Source of the DNA: Ostrinia nubilalis
Taxonomy: Eukaryota > Arthropoda > Insecta > Lepidoptera > Crambidae
Length of the DNA stretch: 64,000 bases
Direction of reading: 5' to 3'
Assembly: GCF_963855985.1 (NCBI RefSeq)
Contig: NC_087114.1
Location: 1,451,001-1,515,000 of the forward strand
This document shows, piece by piece, positions 1 to 12,200 of the stretch. How positions within the stretch are numbered: the stretch's first letter is position 1; the number at the start of each line of letters is the position of its first letter. The translations under genes were made by a program, and so were the position numbers. The notes under the pieces were generated by a model. That model ran no database searches. It was given only the letters and a program-made list of their open reading frames with translations, and was not told where the DNA came from.

Positions 1-13
1 ATTTATTACTTAC

Positions 14-246
14 CTGGACTAGCACTGGTTATTTCATCTTTCCCATTCATAACGCTAGTATTAACTTCACTGACAGCATTCTCAGTAGATTTATCACTAT
101 CTTCTATGGCCATAAGTACCCTTGATCTATGTCCTATATTTTCTATCATATCCGAGTCGTACATGGGGAATTCAATGTTGATAGAATCGTTGCTCGTTGG
201 TGTTGTACTCGCATCTGATTTGGTTATTAGTTTGATTATATTTGAT
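14..246 (-). CDS. Gene 1 exon, most 3' one in the window
   Basis: Acceptor AATTTCAG just above 246 and donor CCAG|GTAAGT just below 14. It takes two bases (AA) from the previous exon to form a Lys codon and stays open for 77 codons, ending in phase 1. The product is polar, rich in Ser, Thr, Asp and Glu. The gene continues past the left edge. Confidence 0.7.
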
Positions 247-3200
247 CTGAAATTAATGCCTTTATTTACATATTATTTTCTATTCAACGTCTATTTTTAA
301 ACGATGTGTGGCTAAAGAATTTCATATTTTTATTAATCAATCTATTCCACTAAATGATTGAAACTTAATGATATTTTAAAAGGTTTTACAAAGTGTTGTA
401 GTGGTAAGGATTACAAATACCTACATTAAAACAGTAATTTGGAAAATTAAAACACAATAAACGTAAGAATGTGTGTAGTATTTAGTCCATAATGGAAAAC
501 TAATAAAAGACAGTGCAGACGTACTGTGGCTGAAATGATGATAATGATGATGATAAAGACAGTGTAGCTAATAAATATCAAAACAATATGATTTATGAAA
601 TGTAATCGATGACAAAGTGTACAATACCATTTATCATGTCTTTTTCATTGATACATAAACATGAATAAACTTACTTAGGTTCATTTGTCTCAGAACTAGT
701 GTCCAATCCAGCCATGACACTGAACCAGTTAGACATCAGCATAAAGAAGTCACTGAGATCCATTTCTGACTTATTCCTTGGCGCATTTAGATTTAAAATA
801 GTTGCTATTAAGTTGTTATCGGGAATAACTGCTAGGCCATTTGAATGACTATCACTTGCATTATTTGCTGTTACATTTTCTTTGAGTCTGTCTGTTTCAT
901 TCAAAATCAAAGATTTGTCTTCAATGATCTCCAATTTGCTTGTAGTTTCGTTCACATTACTGATGTTATGATGATTATGATCAGAGTGATGATGATGCTT
1001 ATGGTGATGGTGGTGATGCTCTTCAGCAGTTTTGGTATTCTTATCAGTGCTTGGTTTATCATCGGCCTTAATCGCTCCAAGACCACTTATACCTTTAACA
1101 ATCAGTTTATCTTCCAAACTTTTCTCATTTTCATCGAATTCTTCATTACTCTTGTAGTTCTCCTCATCAGGTACAGATTTTAAGGATCTCCTGCCACTTT
1201 TAGCTAGTGTAAACACTACAGCGTTGTCTGGATATTCGTTTGGTTGTTCTCCCTTCTTGGTACTTGCATCGTTCGCCATCATTTGGCTTTGTTGCTTCTG
1301 TATTGCGCTGAATAAAGCATAATCAGTATTTAAAGGCAAAGTGGTCGAATGGAACGGCGGAAAGTATTTGTTTTTGGTAACTTTCACGTGCTTTTCTAAC
1401 ACTTTCATAAGCTCAATGGGACTGTCCTCTCTAGACGGAGTTGTTGGGCGTATTTCAAATCTGATACCTTCTGACACTTTGCCTGAAATATTATGATAAA
1501 TTATTTTATTTAGGGCTGATTTTTCAATCGTCAGATATCTTTTGTCTGAAGAATAAGTTTGGCACATTGACAGTTACAGTACAAGAAATATGTCATAATG
1601 ACAAGTTTATTCTTCAATTAAAAATTATCCGACGATTGAAAAATCAGCCCTTAAATAGATAAGGAACATAAGCATTGTTTTGTTACCAAAAGTTAAAGAA
1701 AAGAGCTTTATGGGAACAAGAAGTTAAATTGGAAAACTTTAAGAAAAGCAGCAGCTATTAATCGACTTCAGGGGTAATACAGAGATGAGACTATCCGTCT
1801 AATCGTGTCTGTACAGTGTTACAAATTTTAATGATTGTTATCAGACTAACTTTTCTTGAATCGGTCAAACAGCGCGTCTTTGAACGACCGTCCTTTCACC
1901 GACAATTTGATTCTTCTCTCAGCATTCTTCCCATCCATTGCCTTCTCATTCCTCGATTGCTCCTTCCTACCTTCCAAAACCCCATAATCACTGTACGCCT
2001 GCGCCATTCTTGCCAAATTCTCAAATTTATTATCCGAATAGTTCTCAATGTACTCCATATCGTTCAATTCAGTCTCGGAATTGTCCGCTTCAGAAGACGC
2101 GTCTTTAGTATTAGCTGGGAGGTAGATTTTGTTGAAATTTTGGACGTTCTGCATGGCAGCTTGTTTGATCATTGAAGAGAGCTCGTCAGGGTATAAAGGC
2201 ATGGGGCCTTTCCAGTTCGGGTTGTGGACACCAGGTGGATTGTATTTGTAAGGGTTGCTTGGGACCTTGAAGTCTTCTACTTTGTAATCCTGAAACTACT
2301 AATAATTAAGGCTGGCTTTCACCATCTTACTTTGGCAAATCTATCAAATTTTATAACGGTTATGGTTATAGTTACGGTTAAGGTAAAGTTGGTGCAATTT
2401 AGCATAAGATGGGATTATCTAATCTACTTTGCCTCAAACTATGAGACAAACTACAAAACTTGAGCTATTTTAAGTAAATATTCATCAACAATTTTGTAAG
2501 TCTATGACTACATACTTTTTTTTTATGTGACAGGAGGCAAACGAGCAGACGGATCACCTGATGGTAAGTGATTACCGTCGCCCATAGACACCCGCAGACC
2601 CAGGGGCGTTACAGGTGCGTTGCCGGCCTTTAAGGTGAAGATACGCTCTCCTCTTGAAAGCTTATCTTATCTTACTTATCGCTAAATAATTATTGCAAAC
2701 GCACCTATGATAATCCAGAATGTAAACTATAAGATTTTAGTAAGTGCTTTTATCATTAGATCATTAATTTAGTCTCCACTGCAGGAGCATAGCCCTAACT
2801 AATTTACCAGAGGCAAATGCTGTACTTGACCTGCATTCCCCACGCTAGCCAAAAAGATTGAGGAGGCCATAATGCCACTTTAACTGAAGAAAATATCCGA
2901 TCTTTACTAACATCCATTCTCTTCTTCCTATCCTGTCCCTTATCCGTATCATCGTGACCTTCATTGTCATCAGCGAGCACCTCATTCACGTCCTCATAGC
3001 CAAGTCCCTCCTCATCCTCCTCCTCAACTTGCATCAGCTTCCTGAGGTGAGGCACTCTTTCCAGCAGACTTGGCGTGTGCCCCATTACGTTCATTGGTTT
3101 TGATATCTTACGCTGTCCATTATTTCTGTGTAGAAAGACATAATGTAGGAAAAAATCATAACGACCAAGTATTCTTGGCACTATAGAAAGATTTTACAAA

Positions 3201-6200
3201 TCCAAGGGATTGTAGAGCTGAGTATTTGATATAAATTAGGTTATAATGTATATAAAAAAGTGGTATTAAAAAGGTTTCTTTTCTTCATTTTAGAAAAGGA
3301 GGCCAAAATAAGACCATTGTTCTAGGATATCTTCTAGCTAGCCCTTCTATTAGGGCGTTTTGCGGGCGTTAGTCGTCCGTTGCAAGACCGAACACGGAAA
3401 TTTTTAAGACAACTGCGTTGGAATAAAAAGTTTATGTGCGGGAATGACTTCTGTTCAAAACTTCAAATTTGAAAGAGCCCATATACTCACACAATGGTAG
3501 AAACACTCAGTATCACGTCATAGCTCGGAGTAGCACTCGAGCTTGACGTCTTTCCCTTTTTCTTACTCGAAATCATATTGAAGAATTCTCTGTCCAACTC
3601 CCCAACTCGTTTCTCTCCTACTCGATTATTTTCAGCTCTACTATCTCCGCGATGAGTCCCAAATAACTTATTTTCATCTTTATACTTAAACTTCGAGATT
3701 GCTTTCTTAGTAGTCTTCTCATTTTCAATTTTAACATTCGTTTTATGCGTTTTAACATCCTTATTCTTATGTTTAAAAAGGACATCGACCCCAAATGGGT
3801 CAGCCATCATTTCTGGTAGACTTTTGTCTAGAAACTGATCTAGAAGTTCGTCGAGTCTTTGGCTGTTTTTGTAGAAAGGATGCTTCAGTTGTTTTTCATG
3901 GGATTTGGAGTCTTTTGGCGCGTGGGAACATTTAGGTACTTTCTTTTGCTTCTCGGTGTCATGAGGTTTGTATTGAACTAATATTTGCTTCTTTTCGATG
4001 ACAAATCCTGTAGGCTCGTCTGAACCATTGACAAATCTTTTGTATTTATTATTTTTGTTAGATACGTTAACACTTGAGTATGGAGGGTAGAAGATATTGA
4101 ATTTGTTGAGTTCTGCTACATTTGGACTAGGCCCATTATAGTCTGTCAGTAAATCATTGTCAGTTTGTACATTGTCAACTTCTTTCTTGGCATTATAACG
4201 AAGAAGAGCTTTAGGATTACGAATTCGTAGAGACCTCTTGGATCTGTCGGGGTTGAATTTGTTTTCGTAATTCGTAGGAGCGTATTCGTTGGCGCCTTTC
4301 TTCAAATTGCGAATTTGCGCATCGGTTTGTATAAGTTTTTTGTAGAAATCTGAAATTTTCAAACTTAATTGTACACTCAGCGTCAAACATTTTGTGACAC
4401 CCAAGCAGCCAAAAAGTCACACGTCTTTGTTACAATTGGATGTGTTGGAAACTTTTTGCAACTTACACAAACTATTTGACGCTGACTGTACCAAAATTGT
4501 CAGTGATTAAAACCACAAAGATATCCAAGTTTAGAGTAGGCGCACACCATTGATTTTTCGTCGGCCGATAGTTTAGTCGGGCAGTTGATCAGTATGGGCA
4601 TGTATGGGAGTGCGCACACCACGCTGATTCGATTTGGCCGACTAAATAGTTGAATGCGATTCCCAACTGCCTTCCAACTAAAGTATCGTCCAACTATCGG
4701 TCGATAGCTTGATCCAGTACGGCGTTCCTCTACGCGCGCACACTGGCCGATTTTTCGTCGTCCAACTCGGCCGATAACTTCAGTTCGCTCCGCGTTTTAG
4801 GCGGGAAAGGACGTCGATAAAAAGTATCACGAATTAATTTACTATCAATTAAATAATTTATACTATTTATTACTGTCGATTTCACTTTTTCGTCATTCTT
4901 CCTATTAATAATGTACAAAATTTAAAAGTTTGAGTGGATTTTGACGATATTTCACAGTATTATTATTGTCTGTTTTACACTATAAAACATATTAAATAGG
5001 CTATGATTTGTAACGATATTGAGTTTATTGGCCTAACTACAATGATAAGTGTCATGTTAATCAGTTTTGTTGCGACAAACTGAATTTCACGCAGGCGAAG
5101 CTGCGGGCAAGAACTAGTCAAGTAGTTGCTAGTATGATCCGCGGCGTCCCCCAGGGGTCTATTTTGGGTCCGTTGCTTTTTATATTATATACTGCCGATA
5201 TCACTAAGAATATAATAGACTGTAAATATCACCTATATGCCGATGATCTTCAGATATACATCTCATTTAAACCTGAATCAACTTCCTCTGCTATAGTTAA
5301 ATTAAATGAAGATTTGAATCGTGTTAGCCTGTGGAGCGATAGGCACAACTTAGTTTTAAATCCAAACAAATCAAAATATATAATCTTAGGTTCCAAAAGT
5401 GGTATCGCGGCAGTTTCTGCCAAAAGTCCACGTGTCTCTATGATGGGTGCATGTTTGGAACAAGTAGTACAAGCTCGCAATCTGGGTTTACTTATGGATG
5501 GAAGGCTACTATTTGAAGGACACATACTGGAAATAATGAAAAATTGTTTTTATAGGCTCAAAGTTTTATATAGAATCCGCAAATACATCGATATAGAGAC
5601 AAGAGTTAGCTTATGTGAGTCACTCGTCCTTTCAAAACTCAATCATTGTGACACTGTTTTTGGTGGATGTTTGTTAGTACGGACAAGGAAAGTGATTCAA
5701 CGTATTCAGAATGCTTGTGCGCGGTTCTGTTTTCCAATACCTCCACGTTCACATGTTACTCCGTTTCTGAACCGTAACAGACTTTTGAACATGGCCGCTA
5801 GACAAAAACTGCACTTTGCTTCATTGCTTTTTGAAGTCATCAACAAACAGGAGCCTTCATACTTGTTCTCTAAACTGAGAGTTGCTCTGCGTAAAATAAG
5901 GATCGCCTCTCGCCTTATGTGCCCAGAGCACAGAACAGCTGCTTTTCGTGGCAGCTTTCGATATTCTGCCACGAAATGTTGGAATAACTTACCGCCGCCA
6001 ATTCGAAACTCCAAATCAAATGCTACTTTCAAACGTAATTTAAAGAAATTTCTATTAGACGAACAAATGTCTATTGCCTGAGTAGTTGTTCTGCATCTCT
6101 TCCCTTTACTACACAAACATAACTTTTTGACACATCTAGCACTTTCTGTTGACACACACACCTAACACATACACCTAACACACACACCTAACACACACAA

Positions 6201-9200
6201 CTAGCACACACACCTACAAATTTATGTAATCGTTGAAGCTTTGTATAAGTTTATATAATTTTAAAATAAAAATGCCAATGTTTATGGCGTCCAATGTGAC
6301 GCTCTTTTAAAAAAGTGGCCTCCGCAGAATAACAGCGTCCTGTTCTGGGTCTACCTCAGAGCAGGACACAATGCTGAGCGGATGCCATTTTGGTCCACAA
6401 ATGTGCAAGTATTGTAAACTGTATACTGTAATAATTTAATATGTTGGGCCAAATAAAATATTTTCTTTCTTCTTTCTTTCTAAGTATAAAGAAATAATAA
6501 TATTTCTGGGCAACATTTCACGCGACTGATCTCTTCAAGAACCATCCATCGAATGAAGCAATCGGTCCGATTTTAAATCAACGGTCTGCGCCTACTCTTA
6601 TACTTCAAATTATATAGGTTATGTGAAATGCAATTTGCATCATCTAAAAAATTATAATTGCAGACAGACACAGAAGAAAACTTAAAATTACTTTTTTATT
6701 GTAGGGAAGTAAAATAAACACAGTTACAACTAACTTCTCAATCGTTCGCTGCTCAGTCCATCGTTCAGTTTGTCAGCGTCCAGAACGCTGGACAGCCCGC
6801 TGTCCAACCCAGACTCCTCTAGAGAGTTCTGGAACAAAAATGTAATGAAAATATACACACACAGGAACACATATTTGAAATACTGCATACCTGCCGTGGC
6901 AGCCTCTAATTAAGACAATACTTAGTTCTAAGCACTTTTAATAGTAATTCCATGTACCTATGTGTGATTGTCTTGTTGGTTGTCCTAATAAATAAAATAA
7001 AATAAATACTGTAAATGAGTAAATGTATTGGAATATAATAGGAATTGTTGTAAAAAGTAAGCAAAAGAAAAAGTGTATCACGACACGCTGCTGTTTTTGT
7101 GTGACAGATGAAATAAAAATGAATAAAAAGAAAATAAAGAAACAAATAACAAATTTTCAGCCAGTTCTTTGCTAGTGTGTCTTTAGACCTCACCTTTTTT
7201 ATCTGATGTCTTTCTTTAACCTGCGCATGCCACAGGTGTCTCAATTTTTACTAAATAATACCCCTTTTATAACAATTTTCATCTTAAAACAACCCTTATT
7301 CCCCCAGGCTAATTACCACAGCTCTTTAAAACGAAAAACCACATAATTCAACACTGTAACAAAAATATCGCAAATGGCCGCGGCCGCTTAGGCCCACCTG
7401 AGAGCTTTTAAATAAAATACCCTGGACATGTTTATTGGTAGGGTTAATTTTCAAAATGGCGACAAAATGGGCCACTCCGGCACTAATAGACTTGTTCCAA
7501 GCGTTTAATTGTGGGAAAATGTTGCCAGTGGTTATAATGGAGCTGGTTTTGTCTGAAGGCTGTTTTCTCGCCAAAAGTCTTAATTTTTTTTAATTTTGGG
7601 CTTTTAAAAAGCGCTTTTACACATCACTGTTAAACCCCCACTGCTTTAAGATAATAATATGGGGCAGTGCTGAGAAGAAACAACAAAAAAAGTCAGTCAC
7701 TATTGTTTCACATTATCACAGTCGCGGGCAAAAACTAGTACAATTATTATAAGTACAGTCAGTGTGAAATAGTTTCGTGTCACAAGTGGCCAAAAAATAA
7801 ACTTTTTATTATATATATATTTTAAGCTAAGTAACCTTTATCTTATTAACCAGCTTTTGCCCGCGGCTTCACCTTCATTTGTCACAGAGCGACATAAATT
7901 ATAGCCTATATGTTATTCTGGGTTATAAACAATAATACTGTAAAGTTTCATCAAAATCCGTTCAGTAGTTTTAGCGTGAAAGAGTAACAAACATCCAGAC
8001 ATCCAGACATCCAAACTTCCGCATTTATAATATTAAAGTAGGATATCTGATAAATTAATTGCCTTCTCCTGTTAAACAACTGTCAAGAATGCAAGGTGCA
8101 AACCATACATTCTAAAACAACGAGTGTACCAAAAACTAATTTCCCCGCTCTGTATAATAATCAACAATCAATACAACATTGACTTTCCGACGGTAAACTT
8201 CAAGTTGACCCGAAACTTGACGAGTTAAAACTTGACAAATGAACAACGGGGGTTAAGGGGAAGGTTACTCAGTTCCAAAAGATAGGAATGTTTGAGCCAT
8301 TTGCAATTATTGCAATGTAATTACAAAAAAAGAAAGAAGAAATAAATGTTTATTCAGTATCATTCATCGACAATGCGTATAGACTAAGAGCTGGTGAACG
8401 CCAGACCTACGTCCATTTTATAAAAGCTGAAAGTTTGTCAGCGTATGCTCCCAATATAGGATAGAATGTTGGTGAATCATGAAGTTTGGGTCATGGTGGC
8501 TTTGGCAGCTATCCTAAAAAAACTGTCTGGCAAGGAGTTGGAATTGTCAAAACTCTCTGGCTGATGTGGAAACAACTTCTAATCATTGCCCAAATATTAA
8601 ACATAAAAATCAGATTTTATGGTATAAAGTAAGTAGAATTACATTCTATTGAATATACAGAAAAAGCCACTGTAAAAGTTAGGTATAGTTTAAAATCTTA
8701 GATAAACACTTATTTAATTATTGACTTCCCCTTAACAAAACGCCAAATTAAGCGCTCGTTACTAACATGTGACGTACGTACATGTCAAGTTAAATCATTC
8801 GCCGTCTCTCTCCCACCCCTGTGTGAGAGTGAAACAACAATCAAATGTACGAACACATGCTTTGTGAGGGAGACATTTGGTATTTATGTTAAATTCACGG
8901 GAAAATCTAATTATTGAGGCAAAAGAAGTAAAACAATTTAAAACTTGACTTTTTACTGACTGTAGTAATCAATTATTTCATGAAAAATTTTACTAATGAC
9001 TGAGTTTCTTGCGCTGCTTCTTCTCAGCCCTGGCCCATTTATTGTCCCGAAGCAGTGGTAGGGTTAATACTGGGACGTGTAAAAGTGCTTTTTAAAAGCC
9101 CATTTGCAAAAATAAATGAGATGAGTTTTTTTTTATGAGTTGTAGTTTTTATAGGTGTGGTTTTTTCTTCAACAAAAGACTAGACTTATAGTCGGCCGAT

Positions 9201-12200
9201 AGTTGAGTCGTTCTGTTAATCAGTATGGAGATGACGTATGAAAGTGCGCACATTACACCGATTTGGTATCGACCGATTCTTCATACAAATTGGATTGCGC
9301 CGGGGGTTAATACTTTTTATTATCAAAAAATTTTTTTCACACTTACATTTCTACCTCTACCATTTCTATCAAAATCAAAGCATACAATTTCCAATATCGT
9401 TAAACCCCATAAGTTACCCCCCTTTTCACCCCCATTCACCCCTTACACCTGTAGTTCACTAATTAAGCTGTATTTACGTTCTATCGCGTTAACTTAATTG
9501 TGAAGCCATGAATCGCTTTGAATGATGCTTATGGGGGAAAAAAGGGGGGAAGGGGGGTGATAAGCGAAGAATAATGCAGGTAAGAAATTGGATTTTGAGT
9601 GGGTATTTATTGTAATGGCAATATAAGTGACACATACGAATAATAAGAAAATTGCCACTGTCTGGCCAGCGTGGGGAGTGTAGGCAAAGTCCTCCATTTG
9701 CCTCTAGTAAATTAGAGGGAGGCAGCGTCGGACGTCCACCTACAAGGTGGACTGACGACATCGTAACGGTAGCAGGGAAGCGCTGGACGCAGGCCGCTAC
9801 CAATCGATCAACGTGGAAAGCATTAGGGGAGGCCTATGTTCAGCAGTGGACGTCCTATGGCTAAAATGATGATGATGATGAAATTAGAGGGTCGTGCTCC
9901 TACAGTGGAGACTAAATGACCTGATGACGATGATGATGGTGACACGAATAACTATAATAACTACAGTTACCGCCTATAGAATTTTGCCTTACCTCTTCCT
10001 CGGTTGTCTGAACAAAATCGCTATTAGTAAAATACCTAACTGTGTAAAAAGTGTCGTTTTAAGTTTTTACTTTTTACTTTTATGTGATGTACAGTAAAGA
10101 GTATCCCATCAAAAACAATACTTGTCAAAAAAACCAAGTCTCGCAACTCAGTTGTTCTACGGTAAAAAGTTGTGAGATCCATGTAATACCAAGTCCAGGC
10201 CAGGAAATCTTTAACGTTTTACATAAATTATTGACTTGGCCATCGCACTAAATAATTTAATTTACACGTGTTTTCATGCGATGGCCAAGTCAATATATTT
10301 ATGTAAAACGTTAAAGATTTCCTGGCCTGGACTTGGTATTACATGGATCTCACAACTTTTTACCGTAGAACAACTGAGTTGCGAGACTTGGTTTTTTTGA
10401 CAAGTATTGTTTTTGATGGGATCTCATTTCTTTTTGTATTTTGTAGACAGCAGTTATGTATCTAGAAAACTGGACCGAAATTGAAAAATTTTACTCGACT
10501 TGGCGGTTGCACTACCGTGCCCCCAAATCTCATTTCTTTTTGTATTTTGTAGACAGCAGTTATGTATCTAGAAAACTGGACCGAAATTGAAAAATTTCAC
10601 TCGACTTGGCGGTTGCACTACCGTGCCCCCAAATATTTTAGTTTTTCCTTGATTCATACACCAAACACTACTTATATTCCAAATTTGAAGCTTCTAGGTC
10701 TGCTAGAAGTGCCTTAGAATTTTGATGATCGGTGAGTCAGTCAGTGAGTCAGTGAGTGACAAAATTAAGTAACTTTGACCCGTTATAATTCTTAAACTAC
10801 TGGTTCAAATTGAATGAAATTTTAAATATACCGTGTCTTTACAATGCCTGCATAGCTAATGAAAATTCAGCCTTCTAGTTTTATCCACAACGAAGTTACA
10901 GGCGGTCGAAAATGGCCTGAATGGCTTCGAGAAAAGGATGGTACGGCCGTGCCGCTTTTTTGCTCGACTTGGTGGGGGCACTGCCGTGCCCCCAGATCTT
11001 ATCGAAATCTTTATTTGTTTAGACTTTTATACAATAGATAGATACTTATAAATCTTCAAAATGTATCTACGAAATTAACCAGTCGGGACTTTTAAAAGGC
11101 TTTTACATTCTTTTTGCGCTTCGAGACAAACATTCGGCAAGTGCTGAGAAGAAGCGCCGCAACAAACTCAGTCACTATCTACCGGTTAAAATACTGCTCA
11201 TTAACTTATCAACCGGTTAAAATTCTGCTCATTAACTTCCATATCACTTTACAAACCATTCTAAAACTATTTACCACTGAAAATATCACCTGTTAAACGT
11301 CTCAGATATTTGCAGGGCCCGTAAAAATGCTAGTTTATTTGCGAATGTATAATGTGGGCACATTATACACTGAGTGGAGCTGTAAAATGAGGGTATGTCT
11401 ACGGAAAGTCTGCAGGCTTCATCATATTTATAGAGCAGGAGACAGGGTACTTAATAAATATTTTATTATACTACAAAATAGATCCTTAATTTCGAACTCC
11501 TTTGTTCTCCTCATTGATTTCTCTTTATGATGAATTATTTATTTAGCTTTTAATGCTACATGTGTACACAAGGTGAACTTAATGCCATAAGACATTATCT
11601 ATCACTTACTTAATCTCTTGGCTATGCGGAAAAAAATCGTTTGCATGAGTCTTAAATTACCTATGATAGGTAACTAGTGCACGTCCACTATGGTATGACA
11701 CAACTTTTATGCTAAAAATCTTGTCTAGTAATGAACAGAATCAGACATGAGGAGAAAGCAGTCAATGAAGTGGCAATGGGCATAGGACGTCCGCCCACAA
11801 GGTGGACAGACGACCTCAAAGGTAGGCGCTAGATACAGGCTTCTACCAAGCGGCCAATCTGGATCGTTATGGGATGCAGGGATTCCTGTGGCTAAAATGA
11901 TGATGATGGTATTTTTTTAGATATCAAAAATATTAATTCTTAATACCTAAGGCACCCTGTCCCCTACACTACAAAGCCATATTGTCCCATTCGGCGCAGC
12001 GGACAAAACGCAAGTTGAACCTGAATCAAGAGACGGCGAACCATTTTGGGGTTCCTTGGGAAAACGATAAATCGAAGCCCATTAAAATATTATATTTAAT
12101 ATGGCTCCGATCGGTAGTCGGTCCACAGATGGGACAAAGTAGAGTGCCAAATCAGTCTTAAGTTATTGACATAATTAATATGAAATAGAGACGCTTCTGT

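Larger units (their letters stand above)
4534..6597. mobile_element. PIF/Harbinger-like element split by later insertions
   Basis: Terminal repeats GAGTAGGCGCACACC and its inverse with a few changes, flanked by TTA at 4531-4533 and 6598-6600. The 175-bp copy at 25631-25805 shows the family. A 3-bp TTA duplication fits the PIF/Harbinger superfamily. The 2.06-kb length is due largely to a Helitron scrap and a LINE fragment inside; no transposase was seen. Confidence 0.6.
10104..10996 (+). mobile_element. Foldback Helitron-like element, copy 1 (full)
   Basis: Begins TCCCATCAAAAAC after an A and ends with the hairpin GGGGGCACTGCCGTGCCCCC plus AGA before a T, matching insertion between A and T as in Helitrons. 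A 318-bp palindrome forms its 5' end. No Rep/helicase is present, so it is non-autonomous; the end is AGA and not the canonical CTRR. Copies: 13904-14312 and 44763-45522. Confidence 0.65.

Noticed and set aside
845..1183. 112-codon hydrophobic plus-strand frame
   Set aside because: Antisense of the gene 1 exon 675-1482; its runs of Met/Ile come from the His-rich codons read backwards.
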